The notes beneath the pieces are model-generated. The model was not told the origin of the DNA and searched no databases. It saw nothing but the letters and a program-made list of their open reading frames with translations. Source: Arthrobacter sp. ISL-85 (GTDB lineage Bacteria; Actinomycetota; Actinomycetes; Actinomycetales; Micrococcaceae). Taken from it: a DNA stretch of 64,000 bases. This document shows positions 16,352 through 26,048 of this stretch, piece after piece (the stretch's first letter is position 1; every line of letters starts with the position of its first letter). The DNA lies in NCBI RefSeq assembly GCF_018613675.1, contig NZ_JAGGPQ010000001.1, positions 1 through 64,000 of the forward strand. The letters run 5' to 3'. The translations under genes were made by a program, and so were the position numbers.

Positions 16352-17287
16352 CTACAAACCTTCCAATTGGCTGCCTTGCTTGTCCTTGCCTCCAAGGCGC
16401 TGGAGGAACAAGGCGAGTGCAAGGCCGATGATGACGAGAATGACGGCAATGACGCTGGCCGGGCCCATGAGGTTGGCCCGGAAGCCCCGGAGGTACATAT
16501 CCAGGGCCAGGATCCGGGTGGAGTTTCCCGGTCCGCCGCCGGTGAGGACGAAGATCAGGTCGAAGTAGGTCAACGAACCCACCACCATCAGGGTGGACGA
16601 GGTGATGATGGTGTACTTCAACTGCGGAAGGGTGATGTGGAAAAACTGCTTGATGGTTCCTGCACCGTCGATTTGCGCTGCCTCATACAGTGACTTCGGG
16701 ATCTGCCGCACGCCACCTTGGTAGATAAGCGTGTGGAAGGGCACGAACTGCCAGGCGATGACAAAGATGACCAGGCCGAGGGCCAGGTGCGGGACACCCA
16801 GCCAGTCCTGAGCAAGGAATGGCAGCCCCAGCCCTGTTGCCAGGCCGAAGTTGGGATCAAGCAGGGCCTTGAAGGCAATGGCGACAGCGGCTGATGACAG
16901 CAGCAGGGGAAGGAAGTACAGCACGGCCAGGGCGGCGCGGTACCGCTGGCTTCCTGCCGTGAAGACGCCCAGCAGGAGGCTGATGGGGGTTTGGACCAGC
17001 CAGGAGACGATCATGATCAGGAAGGTCAGGCCCAGGGCGTTGTAGAGTCCCGGATCTGCCAGCACGGAGAACCAGTTGTCCAGTCCCGCCGCCCCGATGG
17101 CACCGATCCCGTCCCAGCTGGTGAAGCTGAGGATGAGTACACCCGCCAGCGGGATAACGGCGAACACCAGGAAGAAGAACAGTGCAGGGATGGTGAGCCA
17201 CGCCAGGGCGGCCTTGCGTTGTTCAGTCTGCTTGGAATTCTTGAAGCCGACGGCGGACCCCGGGGCGGTGGAGACGGCGTTACTCAT
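16352..17287 (-). CDS. Carbohydrate ABC transporter permease (MalF type)
   Basis: A 311-residue CUT1 permease. It has an N-terminal cytoplasmic stretch of about 25 residues, a first helix (AWLTIPALFFFLVFAVIPLAG), five more helices, and the EAA loop LYEAAQIDGAGTIKQFFHIT before the final helices. It overlaps the binding-protein stop by 4 bases (17284-17287) and is followed one base later by the MalG-type permease. It forms the membrane channel as a heterodimer with that protein. Confidence 0.9.
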   Translation of the reverse strand: MSNAVSTAPGSAVGFKNSKQTEQRKAALAWLTIPALFFFLVFAVIPLAGVLILSFTSWDGIGAIGAAGLDNWFSVLADPGLYNALGLTFLIMIVSWLVQTPISLLLGVFTAGSQRYRAALAVLYFLPLLLSSAAVAIAFKALLDPNFGLATGLGLPFLAQDWLGVPHLALGLVIFVIAWQFVPFHTLIYQGGVRQIPKSLYEAAQIDGAGTIKQFFHITLPQLKYTIITSSTLMVVGSLTYFDLIFVLTGGGPGNSTRILALDMYLRGFRANLMGPASVIAVILVIIGLALALFLQRLGGKDKQGSQLEGL

Positions 17288-18612
17288 TTCCCGAGGGTGC
17301 CGTTCATGTTCTCGGCGAACTGCTGCGGCGTGATCGACTTCAGGAACAGCTGGTCAATGTTGTTAAGAAGGGCCTCGGCGGCAGTGGGGCTCAGTGCCTG
17401 GTCCCAGGACTGCTGGAAGCTGGGGGCGTTCTTTGCAAGGTCGTAGACAAAGTTGAGGAAATCCTTGTCCGGGGACGTGTTCAGCTTGTTTTCGATGCCG
17501 TTGACGATGGGCACGGAGCCGGAGTTGATGTAGGCGTCGATCATGGCATCGGTCATGATGCCGTCCTTGAGGAATTTCTTGGCGGACTCCTTTTCCTTGT
17601 CGCTGGCCTTGGCGGAAATGGACTGGTAGTTCGCCGGGTTGCCGACGCCGTTCTTCGGATCACCCTTGCCGCCGGGAATGGAGGGGAACTGCACGAAGCC
17701 CAGCTTGCCGTCCTGGACGAAGTTCTTGCCGTCCTTCTTCATCGGTCCATACGTCCAGGACCCGTGCAGCATCATGGCGGCCTTGCCGGTGTACAGGAGG
17801 GCCTGGTCTGCGTTCGAGTCGGCCGTGATGGAGGAGAAGCCCTTGATGAAGCCGTCAGCTGAGACGAGCTCCTGGATCTTGGTGCCGGTTTCGATCACGG
17901 CCGGGTCCATCCAGGCGTTGGGCTTGCCGGCGAAGATCGCCTTGAAGACATCCGGTCCGCCGATGCGGTCCAGCAGGTACTCAAGCCACATCATGGAGGT
18001 CCAGCGTGACTGGCCGCCCAGGGAGAAGGGTGCCACCCCCATGCCATTGAAGGTCTTGACGAGGGACATGACGTCGTCCCAGGTCTTGGGCGGCTGGACA
18101 CCGGCCTTCTGGAACAGTTCCTTGTTGTAGAAGAGCACGATCGGACCGACGTACATGTTGGGCAGGGCATAGATCTTGCCGTTGACCGTGGCGGCGCTGA
18201 AGGTGGACGGGAAGAACTTCTTCTTCAAGTCTGGTTCGGAATCCAGCCAGCTGGTGAGGTCTTCGACCTGGTTCGCCTCGGCGTAGGTCTTCAGGGTGCC
18301 GCCACCCCAGTTGTAGATGATGGTGGGCGCCTGGTTGGCACCGATGGCGGTCTTGATCTTGGTCTTATAGGCGTCGTTCTGGAAAAAGGTGACCGCGATC
18401 TTATTGTCGGGGTTTGCCTGGTTGAAGGCATCGACAGCCTTCTGCATGTTGGTTTGGTTCGGCTCGCCGGACAGGAACCACATGCTGGCGCCACCATTGC
18501 CGCTGGATGCACCCGGACCTGACGTCCCGCATGCTGAGGTGGCGGCAACGGCAAAGGGAGTAAGGGCAGCGAGGGCCAGGAAAGAGCGCCGGGAGGTCTG
18601 GGGTTGCTTCAT
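17284..18612 (-). CDS. Carbohydrate ABC transporter substrate-binding lipoprotein
   Basis: A 442-residue extracellular binding protein (family 1). The N-terminus has a twin-arginine motif (SRRSFLALAA) and a lipobox-like ATSAC with the lipidated Cys at about 28, so Tat export followed by lipidation is predicted. The mature protein has binding-protein landmarks such as TIIYNWGGGTL, YALPNMYVGPIVLFYNKELF, AMMLHGSWTYGPM and DAYINSGSVPIVNGIE. It is the first gene of the leftward seven-gene operon. Upstream lie a perfect LacI-type palindrome (56 bases before the start) and a CRP-like site. The sugar is unknown. Confidence 0.9.
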   Translation of the reverse strand: MKQPQTSRRSFLALAALTPFAVAATSACGTSGPGASSGNGGASMWFLSGEPNQTNMQKAVDAFNQANPDNKIAVTFFQNDAYKTKIKTAIGANQAPTIIYNWGGGTLKTYAEANQVEDLTSWLDSEPDLKKKFFPSTFSAATVNGKIYALPNMYVGPIVLFYNKELFQKAGVQPPKTWDDVMSLVKTFNGMGVAPFSLGGQSRWTSMMWLEYLLDRIGGPDVFKAIFAGKPNAWMDPAVIETGTKIQELVSADGFIKGFSSITADSNADQALLYTGKAAMMLHGSWTYGPMKKDGKNFVQDGKLGFVQFPSIPGGKGDPKNGVGNPANYQSISAKASDKEKESAKKFLKDGIMTDAMIDAYINSGSVPIVNGIENKLNTSPDKDFLNFVYDLAKNAPSFQQSWDQALSPTAAEALLNNIDQLFLKSITPQQFAENMNGTLGK

Positions 18613-18667
18613 TGCTTCTCCATTTTGAGTTTGCTGTCGAGGTTCGGGCTTCAGCGCCGATCCTTTA

Positions 18668-18683
18668 TTCGAAATATTTCGAA
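18668..18683. promoter_or_regulatory. LacI-type operator of the carbohydrate operon
   Basis: TTCGAAATATTTCGAA is a perfect 16-base palindrome in the divergent region between the binding-protein gene (start 18612) and lacI (start about 18849). It is the obvious binding site for the adjacent LacI regulator. Confidence 0.65.
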
Positions 18684-18685
18684 CG

Positions 18686-18699
18686 GTGATTTAAGTCAC
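18686..18699. promoter_or_regulatory. CRP/GlxR-like site
   Basis: GTGATTTAAGTCAC matches the GTGA-N6-TCAC core of CRP/GlxR sites, with arms fully complementary and one mismatched inner pair. It lies 3 bases beyond the LacI palindrome, upstream of the leftward operon, so activation by a cAMP-CRP homologue is plausible. Confidence 0.5.
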
Positions 18700-18848
18700 G
18701 TCCTAAACTAAAACGTGAAAAATCGGCGGAGTCAAGGGACCGTAGAGGTTATTTTGGAAAGAAAGCCGGTGTTTGGGCAGAGCTTGACGCTCCCAACCCA
18801 CGTTCTGCAGAATAAATGCACTCCTCATCTTCGAAAGATTGCGAACCC

Positions 18849-19892
18849 ATGACGACCAAATTGTCGGAGCGTGCCAAGCCAACGCTCGCAACCGTGGCCA
18901 GGCAGGCCGGGGTCTCGGCGCCGACGGTCTCCAAGGTGGTAAATGGACGGGATGATGTAGCGCCCGAAACGAGGGCCCGGATCCTCGCGGCGCTGGAGCA
19001 GGCGGGCTACAGGTCCCCCGTGCAGCGCAGGGCTGCTGCGGAAAGCGGGACGGTGGTTGAAGTGGTGATCGATGTGCTCGACTCCGCGTACACCATCCAG
19101 GTCCTGAACGGCATTCTGCAGTTCGCCGCCAGCGCCGACGTCGAAATCCTGGTGAGTGTGACCGGCCAGTCCACCCCTGGCCGGCAGACCCCGGAACGCC
19201 GCGCACAGCGGATGCTTGAAGAGGGAAGGGCGGGAATGATCGTGGTGACGTCGGCCTTCAGCGAGGCGCAACTGCATGCATTCCGCCGCCGCCAGATCCC
19301 GGTGGTGGTGATCGACCCGCTCAATCCGCCCTCATCCGACGTCGTAAGTGTTGGAGCGACTAACTGGGCTGGCGGCAAGGCGGCCACCGAACACCTGCTG
19401 GGTTTGGGACACCGCCATATCGCCTACATTGGCGGGGTCGAAGGCGCCGAATGCAACCAGGCACGACTGCATGGGTACATGGCTGCCCTGATGGCGCAAG
19501 GCATCGAGGTGGACCCCCAGTACATTGTCTCCGGCGGCCGGTTCCGCACCGAGAGCGGCGTCGACGGGTTCAGGGAGTTGCTGAAGCTTGACTCCCTTCC
19601 CACAGCCATCTTCGCCGGCAGCGACACCATTGCCCTGGGTGTCCTCAGCGAGGCCCGGCACCATGGGATCAGGGTTCCGGAAGACATCAGCATCATCGGT
19701 TTTGATGGCACCAACCAGGGTGAGCAATCGGTGCCCTCGCTGAGTTCGGTGGCGCAGCCGCTCGAGGAGATGGGGCGGGCGGCCTTGAGGTCGCTGCTGC
19801 GGCAGGCGCGGGGGGAAGTCCTGGATTCCCATCGGGTGGAGTTGGCTACCCAGGTGATCGTCCGCGAATCCACTGCGCCGCCGGCGGGCTGA
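18849..19892 (+). CDS. LacI family transcriptional regulator
   Basis: About 347 residues. The N-terminal helix-turn-helix and hinge read PTLATVARQAGVSAPTVSKVVNGRDDVAPETRARI, followed by a periplasmic-binding-like effector domain with SDTIALGVLSEARHHGIRVPEDISIIGFDG. The N-terminal start is uncertain: an in-frame ATG at 18816 adds 11 residues, and neither start has a strong ribosome site. It is divergent from the sugar ABC operon and upstream of the dehydratase gene on its own strand (46 bases apart). It probably represses both via the palindrome at 18668-18683. The effector is probably the transported sugar or an intermediate. Confidence 0.9.
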   Translation: MTTKLSERAKPTLATVARQAGVSAPTVSKVVNGRDDVAPETRARILAALEQAGYRSPVQRRAAAESGTVVEVVIDVLDSAYTIQVLNGILQFAASADVEILVSVTGQSTPGRQTPERRAQRMLEEGRAGMIVVTSAFSEAQLHAFRRRQIPVVVIDPLNPPSSDVVSVGATNWAGGKAATEHLLGLGHRHIAYIGGVEGAECNQARLHGYMAALMAQGIEVDPQYIVSGGRFRTESGVDGFRELLKLDSLPTAIFAGSDTIALGVLSEARHHGIRVPEDISIIGFDGTNQGEQSVPSLSSVAQPLEEMGRAALRSLLRQARGEVLDSHRVELATQVIVRESTAPPAG

Positions 19893-19938
19893 CTACGTCC
19901 CCGGATAAGCCCTTGCCACTTACGAAAGACGTTAACGC

Positions 19939-21126
19939 ATGAAAATCACCAATTTCGACACCGTCGTCGTCGACTTCTACCGGACCAACCTCATCTTTGT
20001 CCGGCTGAGCACTGATGAGGGCCTCACGGGGATAGCCGAGGCAACTCTCGAAGGCCAGGAGCATGCAGTCACCGGCGCAGTGGCGGTCCTGGCCGAGGCC
20101 GTACGGGGCAAGGATCCCACCCGAATAACGCAGACCATTTATGAAGTGAACCGGGATGCGTACTGGCGTGGCGGACCTGTCTCCATGACAGCGCTCAGCG
20201 CACTGGAGATGGCCATGTGGGATGTCTCGGCCCGCGCGCTGGGAGTCCCCGTCCACCGCATGCTGGGCGGGCAGGTCCGCGACCGGGTCCGGGCCTACGC
20301 CAACGGCTGGTTTTCCGGAGCCAAAACGCCCGAGGAGTTCGCCGAGGCCGCGGTCCAGACCGTGGCCCAGGGCTTCCGCGGGCTCAAATGGGATCCCTTC
20401 GAGGCCGCGGACCTCACCCTCGGACCCGGAGATCTGCGCCGCATGCTCGAACCCGTGGCAGCTGTCCGGGAGGCAGTAGGCGATGACGTTGAGCTGTTCA
20501 TCGAAGGGCACGGCCGATTCGACGTTCCCACGGCCATCCGCGTGGCGAGGGACATTGAACAGTTCCAGCCTGTCTTCTTTGAAGAACCCTGCCCGCCGGA
20601 CGGACTTGATGCGCTTATCGAGGTACGCTCCAAGTCCCCCGTCCCCATTGCGGCAGGGGAGCGGTGGATGGGCCGGAACACCTTCCTTCCCGCCCTGGCA
20701 CGCGGCGCCGTGGACTATATCCAGCCTGACGTCACCCACGCCGGGGGCTTGCTGGAATTGTCATTCATTTCCACGCTCGCGGCAGCGCATTACGTTCCGT
20801 TCGCGCCGCACAACCCAAGCGGGCCCCTCAGCACCGCTGCAACCCTCCAGCTCGGCGCAACGCTGCCGAATTTCCGGTACCTGGAGATCATGGCAACCGA
20901 TGTGCCGTGGCGCAGTGAGATCTCCAGTGAGCGCCTCCAACTGACGGCCGAGGGAGACGTCATGATCCCCGATGGCGTGGGCCTGGGCATTGAGCTGGAC
21001 TTTGACGCGATCGCTGAGCACCCTTTCACGCCGCATCCCATGCACATCTTTAGCGACGCCGTGGCGGACATCCGCCCGCCGGACGCCCGGTCCTATTTCA
21101 ACCTGGAAGCGGCCAGCATCAGCTGA
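19939..21126 (+). CDS. Mandelate racemase/enolase superfamily sugar-acid dehydratase (galactonate dehydratase-like)
   Basis: A 395-residue enolase-superfamily enzyme. It has an N-terminal capping domain (to about 125) and a TIM barrel. Metal ligands are recognisable in ELFIEGHGRFD, FFEEPCPPDG and PIAAGERWMGR. The general base histidine and binding loop are in APHNPSGPLSTAA. The layout fits D-galactonate/gluconate-type dehydratases, which make 2-keto-3-deoxy acids, but exact substrates in this family cannot be fixed by eye. It follows lacI on the same strand and ends 8 bases inside the convergent second lacI gene. Confidence 0.82.
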   Translation: MKITNFDTVVVDFYRTNLIFVRLSTDEGLTGIAEATLEGQEHAVTGAVAVLAEAVRGKDPTRITQTIYEVNRDAYWRGGPVSMTALSALEMAMWDVSARALGVPVHRMLGGQVRDRVRAYANGWFSGAKTPEEFAEAAVQTVAQGFRGLKWDPFEAADLTLGPGDLRRMLEPVAAVREAVGDDVELFIEGHGRFDVPTAIRVARDIEQFQPVFFEEPCPPDGLDALIEVRSKSPVPIAAGERWMGRNTFLPALARGAVDYIQPDVTHAGGLLELSFISTLAAAHYVPFAPHNPSGPLSTAATLQLGATLPNFRYLEIMATDVPWRSEISSERLQLTAEGDVMIPDGVGLGIELDFDAIAEHPFTPHPMHIFSDAVADIRPPDARSYFNLEAASIS

Positions 21127-22225
21127 GCCGCGCTGCCACATCCTCCCGTTCTACGTCCCTTACCGCCGGACGAGGCCCCACCGACCCCCGACGCACCAGG
21201 GTAGCCGTGAACTGTGCCGGAGCGGCAGGAGGCAGCCCCTCCATCTGCCGGATCAGCGCCTTGGCCGCAGCCACACCCATGTTGTAAACGGGCTGGGCGA
21301 TAACAGTGAGGGGCGGAGTTGTGAGCCTGGTCCACGCAAAGTCGTCATACATCAGGAATGAAACATCCGCCGGGATGGACAGCCCCAGCTCCTGGATGGC
21401 CTCCACGACGCTCAGTGCGATCAGGCCGTCGGAAGCCACTACGGCTGTGGCCCGATCCCGGCCCCGGAGCACTTCGCGTGTGACGCTGCGGATGGAGTCC
21501 TCGTCCCCGGCATTCAGCCGGACCAGGTCCTCCGGGAAAGGCAACCCCGCGTCGAGGAAAGCCTCCCGCATGCCCTCGATGCGGTCTGCGATCTGGGAGG
21601 ACTCCAGCGTGATCCCGGGCGTGTAGGGGGTGTCCGTCCTCAGCGTGGAGATGAAGGCGATGCGGCGGTGCCCGGCATCGAGCAGGTACTGCGTTGCCTC
21701 GCGCGAAATCCTTGCCATGTCCACGGCCATGGTCTCGACGGGCATGTTGCCGGCCGTGCGGTCGATGAAGACCATGGGCCGGCCGGACCGGTGCACCTCC
21801 TGGAGGTGTCCGGTCTCCACGGACGAGGCCGGAGCGATGATCAGGCCGTCCACGCGTTTGTCCAGCAGCACCCGGACCGCGTCCACTTCCGCGTCCCGGT
21901 CCTCGTCGGTATTGACGAGGATGACGTTGTAGCCGGCCTTCTTCGCCGTGTCCGTGATTCCGCGGGTGGCAAGCCCGAAGTGCGGGTTTTCTATGTCACC
22001 CACCACAACGCCAATGGTGTGCGACTTGCCTGTGTTCATACTGCGGGCAAGCTCATTGGGCCGGTAGGAAAGGGCCTCTGCGGCAGCGAGGACGCGCTCT
22101 CGCACGTCGTCACTGACGGCGCCGTAATTGCCCAGCGCCCGGGCGGCCTGGGCCTTGGAAACCTGGGCAGCCTTGGCGACGTCGGCAACTGTTACGTCCC
22201 GTCGTCGTGCTCCTTCGCCGTTCAT
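21119..22225 (-). CDS. LacI family transcriptional regulator
   Basis: About 368 residues. The HTH/hinge is VTVADVAKAAQVSKAQAARALGNYGAVS, unusual in having KAQAARAL where most LacI proteins have xxTVSRVL. The effector domain follows with GVVVGDIENPHFGLATRGI and ADVSFLMYDDFAWTRLTTPPLT. I prefer the ATG at 22225 over the GTG at 22231, because GGAAGG is then correctly spaced. It is divergent from the amino-acid-type ABC operon. Two mirrored operator-like palindromes lie 65-103 bases upstream. A sugar-type regulator for a polar amino-acid transporter is noteworthy. Confidence 0.9.
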   Translation of the reverse strand: MNGEGARRRDVTVADVAKAAQVSKAQAARALGNYGAVSDDVRERVLAAAEALSYRPNELARSMNTGKSHTIGVVVGDIENPHFGLATRGITDTAKKAGYNVILVNTDEDRDAEVDAVRVLLDKRVDGLIIAPASSVETGHLQEVHRSGRPMVFIDRTAGNMPVETMAVDMARISREATQYLLDAGHRRIAFISTLRTDTPYTPGITLESSQIADRIEGMREAFLDAGLPFPEDLVRLNAGDEDSIRSVTREVLRGRDRATAVVASDGLIALSVVEAIQELGLSIPADVSFLMYDDFAWTRLTTPPLTVIAQPVYNMGVAAAKALIRQMEGLPPAAPAQFTATLVRRGSVGPRPAVRDVEREDVAARLS

Positions 22226-22289
22226 CTTCACCTTCCGAAAGGGCTGTTGACGCCACCTGTGACTTGGGCTACATTTCTATCCATCGATG

Positions 22290-22328
22290 TGAGTCCGGTC
22301 TCAATCCTAGGGTGTGAGACCGGACTCA
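22290..22328. promoter_or_regulatory. Twin mirrored LacI operators
   Basis: TGAGTCCGGTCTCA (22290-22303) and TGAGACCGGACTCA (22315-22328) are each 14-base near-palindromes with the central CG expected of LacI sites. They are exact reverse complements of each other, so together they form a 13-base perfect inverted repeat with an 11-base spacer. Centres are 25 bases apart, in the gap between the lacI and the ABC operon. Confidence 0.65.
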
Positions 22329-22398
22329 ACAAGAGCATCGGCGACTTTCTTCGGCGGCCCTGACAGCACCGCCTCCCTCCCAACGATTGGACAACGCT

Positions 22399-23262
22399 GT
22401 GAAGAAAAAGAATCTCCGCCCGGCTGGAATTGCCGCCGCAGCACTCGCCGCGGTCCTGGCACTTTCCGGCTGCGGCTCCACCTCCGCCGCCTCCAGCACG
22501 GAGAACAACCCCTACGGCCTGATCCAGCCCGGCACCATCCGCGTTGCCAGCCTGGGTGACTCCAAGCCCTACACCTTCGCCGACGCCTCCGGTAACTTCA
22601 CGGGTTTCGACGTTGAACTGTTCAAGGATGTGGCCCACCGGGCCGGTGTGGACAACGTGGTCTTCACCGGCCAGGACTTCTCCGGGCTCCTTGCCGCGGT
22701 AGCGAACGGGCAGTTCGACGCAGGTGTTGCCGCGATCGGCATCACCGACAAGCGCAAGGAAACCGTGGATTTCTCGGACGGCTACCTGGCCGGTTACCTG
22801 ACCGTGATCACCACCAAGACGTCGGGGATCACGAATGTTGACGGCCTGGCCGGCAAGCGCCTGGGCGTGGTCCAGGGAACCCTGCAGGAGGCCTACGCGG
22901 TGAAGAACTTCACCTCAGCGAGCCTGGTCCGTTTCCCGGATAACAACACCGCCATCGCCGCCGTGAACAGCGGAACCGTGGACGCCCACTTCCTGGATTA
23001 CGAAGCAGCCAAGGCGTATGAGGACCAGCACGGCCTGGTCAGCGCCGCGGATATTCCATCCTTCGACGCCCCGGCCGGGTTCGCGGTGGCCAAGGGCAAG
23101 ACGGCGTTCAAGGAAGCCCTGAACAAGGGCCTGGCGGCCGCCATGGAGGACGGCACCTGGAAGAAGCTCTACCAGAAGTGGTTCCCGGGCTCCCCGATGC
23201 CCAAGCAGTACCTGCCCAAGGCCGAGCAGACCGCCTCCGCCTCACCGGCGCCGAGCAAGTAA
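22399..23262 (+). CDS. Polar amino-acid/opine-type ABC transporter substrate-binding lipoprotein
   Basis: About 287 residues. The basic start KKKNLRPAG, a hydrophobic stretch and the lipobox LALSGC predict a lipoprotein. The mature part is a family 3 solute-binding domain: [52 protein letters not shown] and a C-terminal [11 protein letters not shown]. The GTG at 22399 suits the signal peptide; a TTG at 22387 adds four residues. It is the first gene of a five-gene rightward operon. Family 3 ligands include amino acids, opines and amino-acid conjugates, so the ligand is open. Confidence 0.88.
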   Translation: MKKKNLRPAGIAAAALAAVLALSGCGSTSAASSTENNPYGLIQPGTIRVASLGDSKPYTFADASGNFTGFDVELFKDVAHRAGVDNVVFTGQDFSGLLAAVANGQFDAGVAAIGITDKRKETVDFSDGYLAGYLTVITTKTSGITNVDGLAGKRLGVVQGTLQEAYAVKNFTSASLVRFPDNNTAIAAVNSGTVDAHFLDYEAAKAYEDQHGLVSAADIPSFDAPAGFAVAKGKTAFKEALNKGLAAAMEDGTWKKLYQKWFPGSPMPKQYLPKAEQTASASPAPSK

Positions 23263-23285
23263 GCGCCTAAGCCTTCGGGCGCAAA

Positions 23286-23320
23286 GCCAGGGAGGCCGCG
23301 GTGGCCGCGGCCTCCCTGGC
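23286..23320 (+). terminator. 16-base-pair intercistronic hairpin
   Basis: GCCAGGGAGGCCGCGG (23286-23301) and its exact complement CCGCGGCCTCCCTGGC (23305-23320) flank a TGG loop between the binding-protein and permease genes. With no T tract and a continuing operon, it more likely limits read-through or protects the binding-protein mRNA than fully terminates. Confidence 0.6.
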
Positions 23321-23351
23321 ACCTCCACCCAATCTACGTCTGAGAGCAATC

Positions 23352-24136
23352 ATGGACTGGTTCAACACCATCATCCGTACCTTCTTTGACTTCGGCGCTA
23401 TGGCCGAGGTCCTGCCCCAACTGCTGGCGGTCGGCCTGCTGAACACGCTGATCATCTCCATCGCCGCCACCGTGCTTGGCACGGTGCTGGGAATGGTAGT
23501 GGCCGTCATGGGCATCTCGCCGTCCAAGTGGCTGCGGGTCCCGGCCCGGATCTACACCGACCTTTTCCGGGGATTGCCGGCCATCCTGACCATTCTGCTG
23601 ATCGGGCAGGGATTCGCCCGCCTGAGCCAGTCGATCTTCGGCCCATCCCCGTACCCGCTGGGCATCATCGCGCTGAGCCTGATCGCCAGCGCCTACATCG
23701 GCGAGATTTTCCGTGCCGGCATCCTCAGCGTGGACAAGGGCCAGGGCGAGGCCTGCCGCGCCCTGGGCATGAGCTACCCGAAGTCCATGGCACTGGTGGT
23801 GGTACCCCAGGGCGTCCGCCGCGTCCTGCCGGCCCTCGTGAACCAGTTCATCGCCATCGTGAAGGACTCCTCCCTGGTGTACTTCCTGGGCCTGCTGGTC
23901 ACCGAACGCGAACTCTTCCGCGTGGGACAGGACGCCGCCGTCCTGTCCGGCAACCTCTCACCCCTGGTGGCCGCCGGCCTCCTCTACCTGGTGATCACCG
24001 TTCCGCTGACGCACCTGGTGAATTACTTCGACAACAAGTTCCGCACGGGCAGGCGCCGGGCTGCACCACCCACCAGCGGCCTGAAGGAAGTCAAGGAACT
24101 CGACGCGGCCTCGCCGCTCACCACCGGGAGCAACAC

Positions 24137-24140
<4 letters not shown>
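23352..24140 (+). CDS. Polar amino-acid ABC transporter permease
   Basis: A 262-residue permease of the His/Glu/Gln/Arg/opine family with about five transmembrane helices. The motif YTDLFRGLPAILTILL matches the (F)RG(T/L)P signature. The ATPase-coupling loop is EACRALGMSYPKSMALVVVPQ. The C-terminal 35 residues are hydrophilic. The ATG at 23352 begins MDWFNTIIRTF; the frame extends upstream into the hairpin without conserved content. Its stop overlaps the ATPase start (ATGA at 24137). Confidence 0.9.
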
Positions 24141-24924
<784 letters not shown>

Positions 24925-24925
<1 letters not shown>

Positions 24926-25968
24926 TGGACAGCGTTGCAGCGGCACCCATCCGGACCGCCGTCGTCGGTTTTGGGATCTCCGGCAAGGTCTTCCACACGC
25001 CGCTGATCTCGGCCAACCCGGACTTCTCCCTTGATGTGATCGTTACGGCCCAGCCGGAACGGGCCACTGAGGCGGAACGCCTCTACCCCCAGGCACGGAT
25101 TGTTGCCACTCCCGAGGAACTGTTCGCCTTGTCCGCTGACCTGGACCTCGTCATCCTGGGCACGCCGCCGCACACACACTTTGGGTTGGCCGCAACGGCC
25201 ATCGCCCACGGCATGCACGTCGTGGTAGACAAGCCTTTCGTGCCCTCGTCCGCTTTGGGTAGCGAGCTGATCAGCAGGGCGGCCGACGGCGGGGTGCAGC
25301 TGACGGTGTTCCAGAACCGCCGGTGGGATGCGGACTTCCTGACTCTCCAGAAGGTCCTGGTGTCCGGGGCGCTGGGGCAAGTTAACAGCTTCGAATCCCG
25401 ATTTGAGTGGTGGCGGCCGGAAGGTTTTGGGAACTGGCGGGACACCGTGTCCCTCTCCGAAGGCGGCGGGATCCTGCATGACCTCGGCGCCCACCTGATC
25501 GACCAGGCAATCCAGTTGTTCGGCCCGGTGGAACGGAGTTACGGAGAGACGGCCAACCGTGGTTCCCATCCGGATGCCGCCGACACCGAAGCCTTCGTCT
25601 CACTGCTGCACGCCTCCGGCGTCCGCTCACGGCTGTGGATGAACGGCATGGCTGCCCAGGCCGGCGCCCGCTTTCATGTCCTTGGTTCCCAGGGTGGCTA
25701 TACAAAGTGGGGTCTTGACGGACAGGAACCCGCCCTCGCAGCAGGGATGCCGCCGGCGGACCCGGCCTACGGACTGGACCCCCAGGAGTCCTGGGGGCTC
25801 CTGGGCGTCGATGGTGCAACATCACCCGTGACTGCCGAGCGCGGCGCCTACCCGCAGTTCTACGCGAAGCTGGCCGCCGCCCTTCGCGGGCAGGGGCCGC
25901 TGCCCGTCGATCCTTCCGGTCCGCTTGAAGTTCTGAAGGTCATCGAGGGCATCCACGCCCTCGCCTGA
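24925..25968 (+). CDS. Gfo/Idh/MocA family oxidoreductase
   Basis: A 347-residue NAD(P)-dependent dehydrogenase. The Rossmann region is TAVVGFGISGKVFHTPLI, then LVILGTPPHTHFGLA, the catalytic lysine motif HVVVDKPFVPSS, and the C-domain GGGILHDLGAHLIDQAIQLFG. It resembles the YdgJ/YvaA-like branch (scyllo-inositol or sugar oxidoreductases). The start shares one base with the ATPase stop. A sugar-type dehydrogenase inside an amino-acid ABC operon suggests a substrate containing both a sugar and an amine. Confidence 0.87.
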
Positions 25969-26048
25969 CTGCCCGTACTCCCCGCTCTTTTCCGTTGATG
26001 CGCCGTTCGCGTCCATCACAACCACGAATTCCACAGAAAGGGACACCA

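Noticed and set aside
23528-24136. Upstream extension of the ATPase frame through the permease gene
   Set aside because: Its Pro/Arg/Gly-rich translation is a shadow of the permease. The ATPase begins at the ATGA overlap at 24137.
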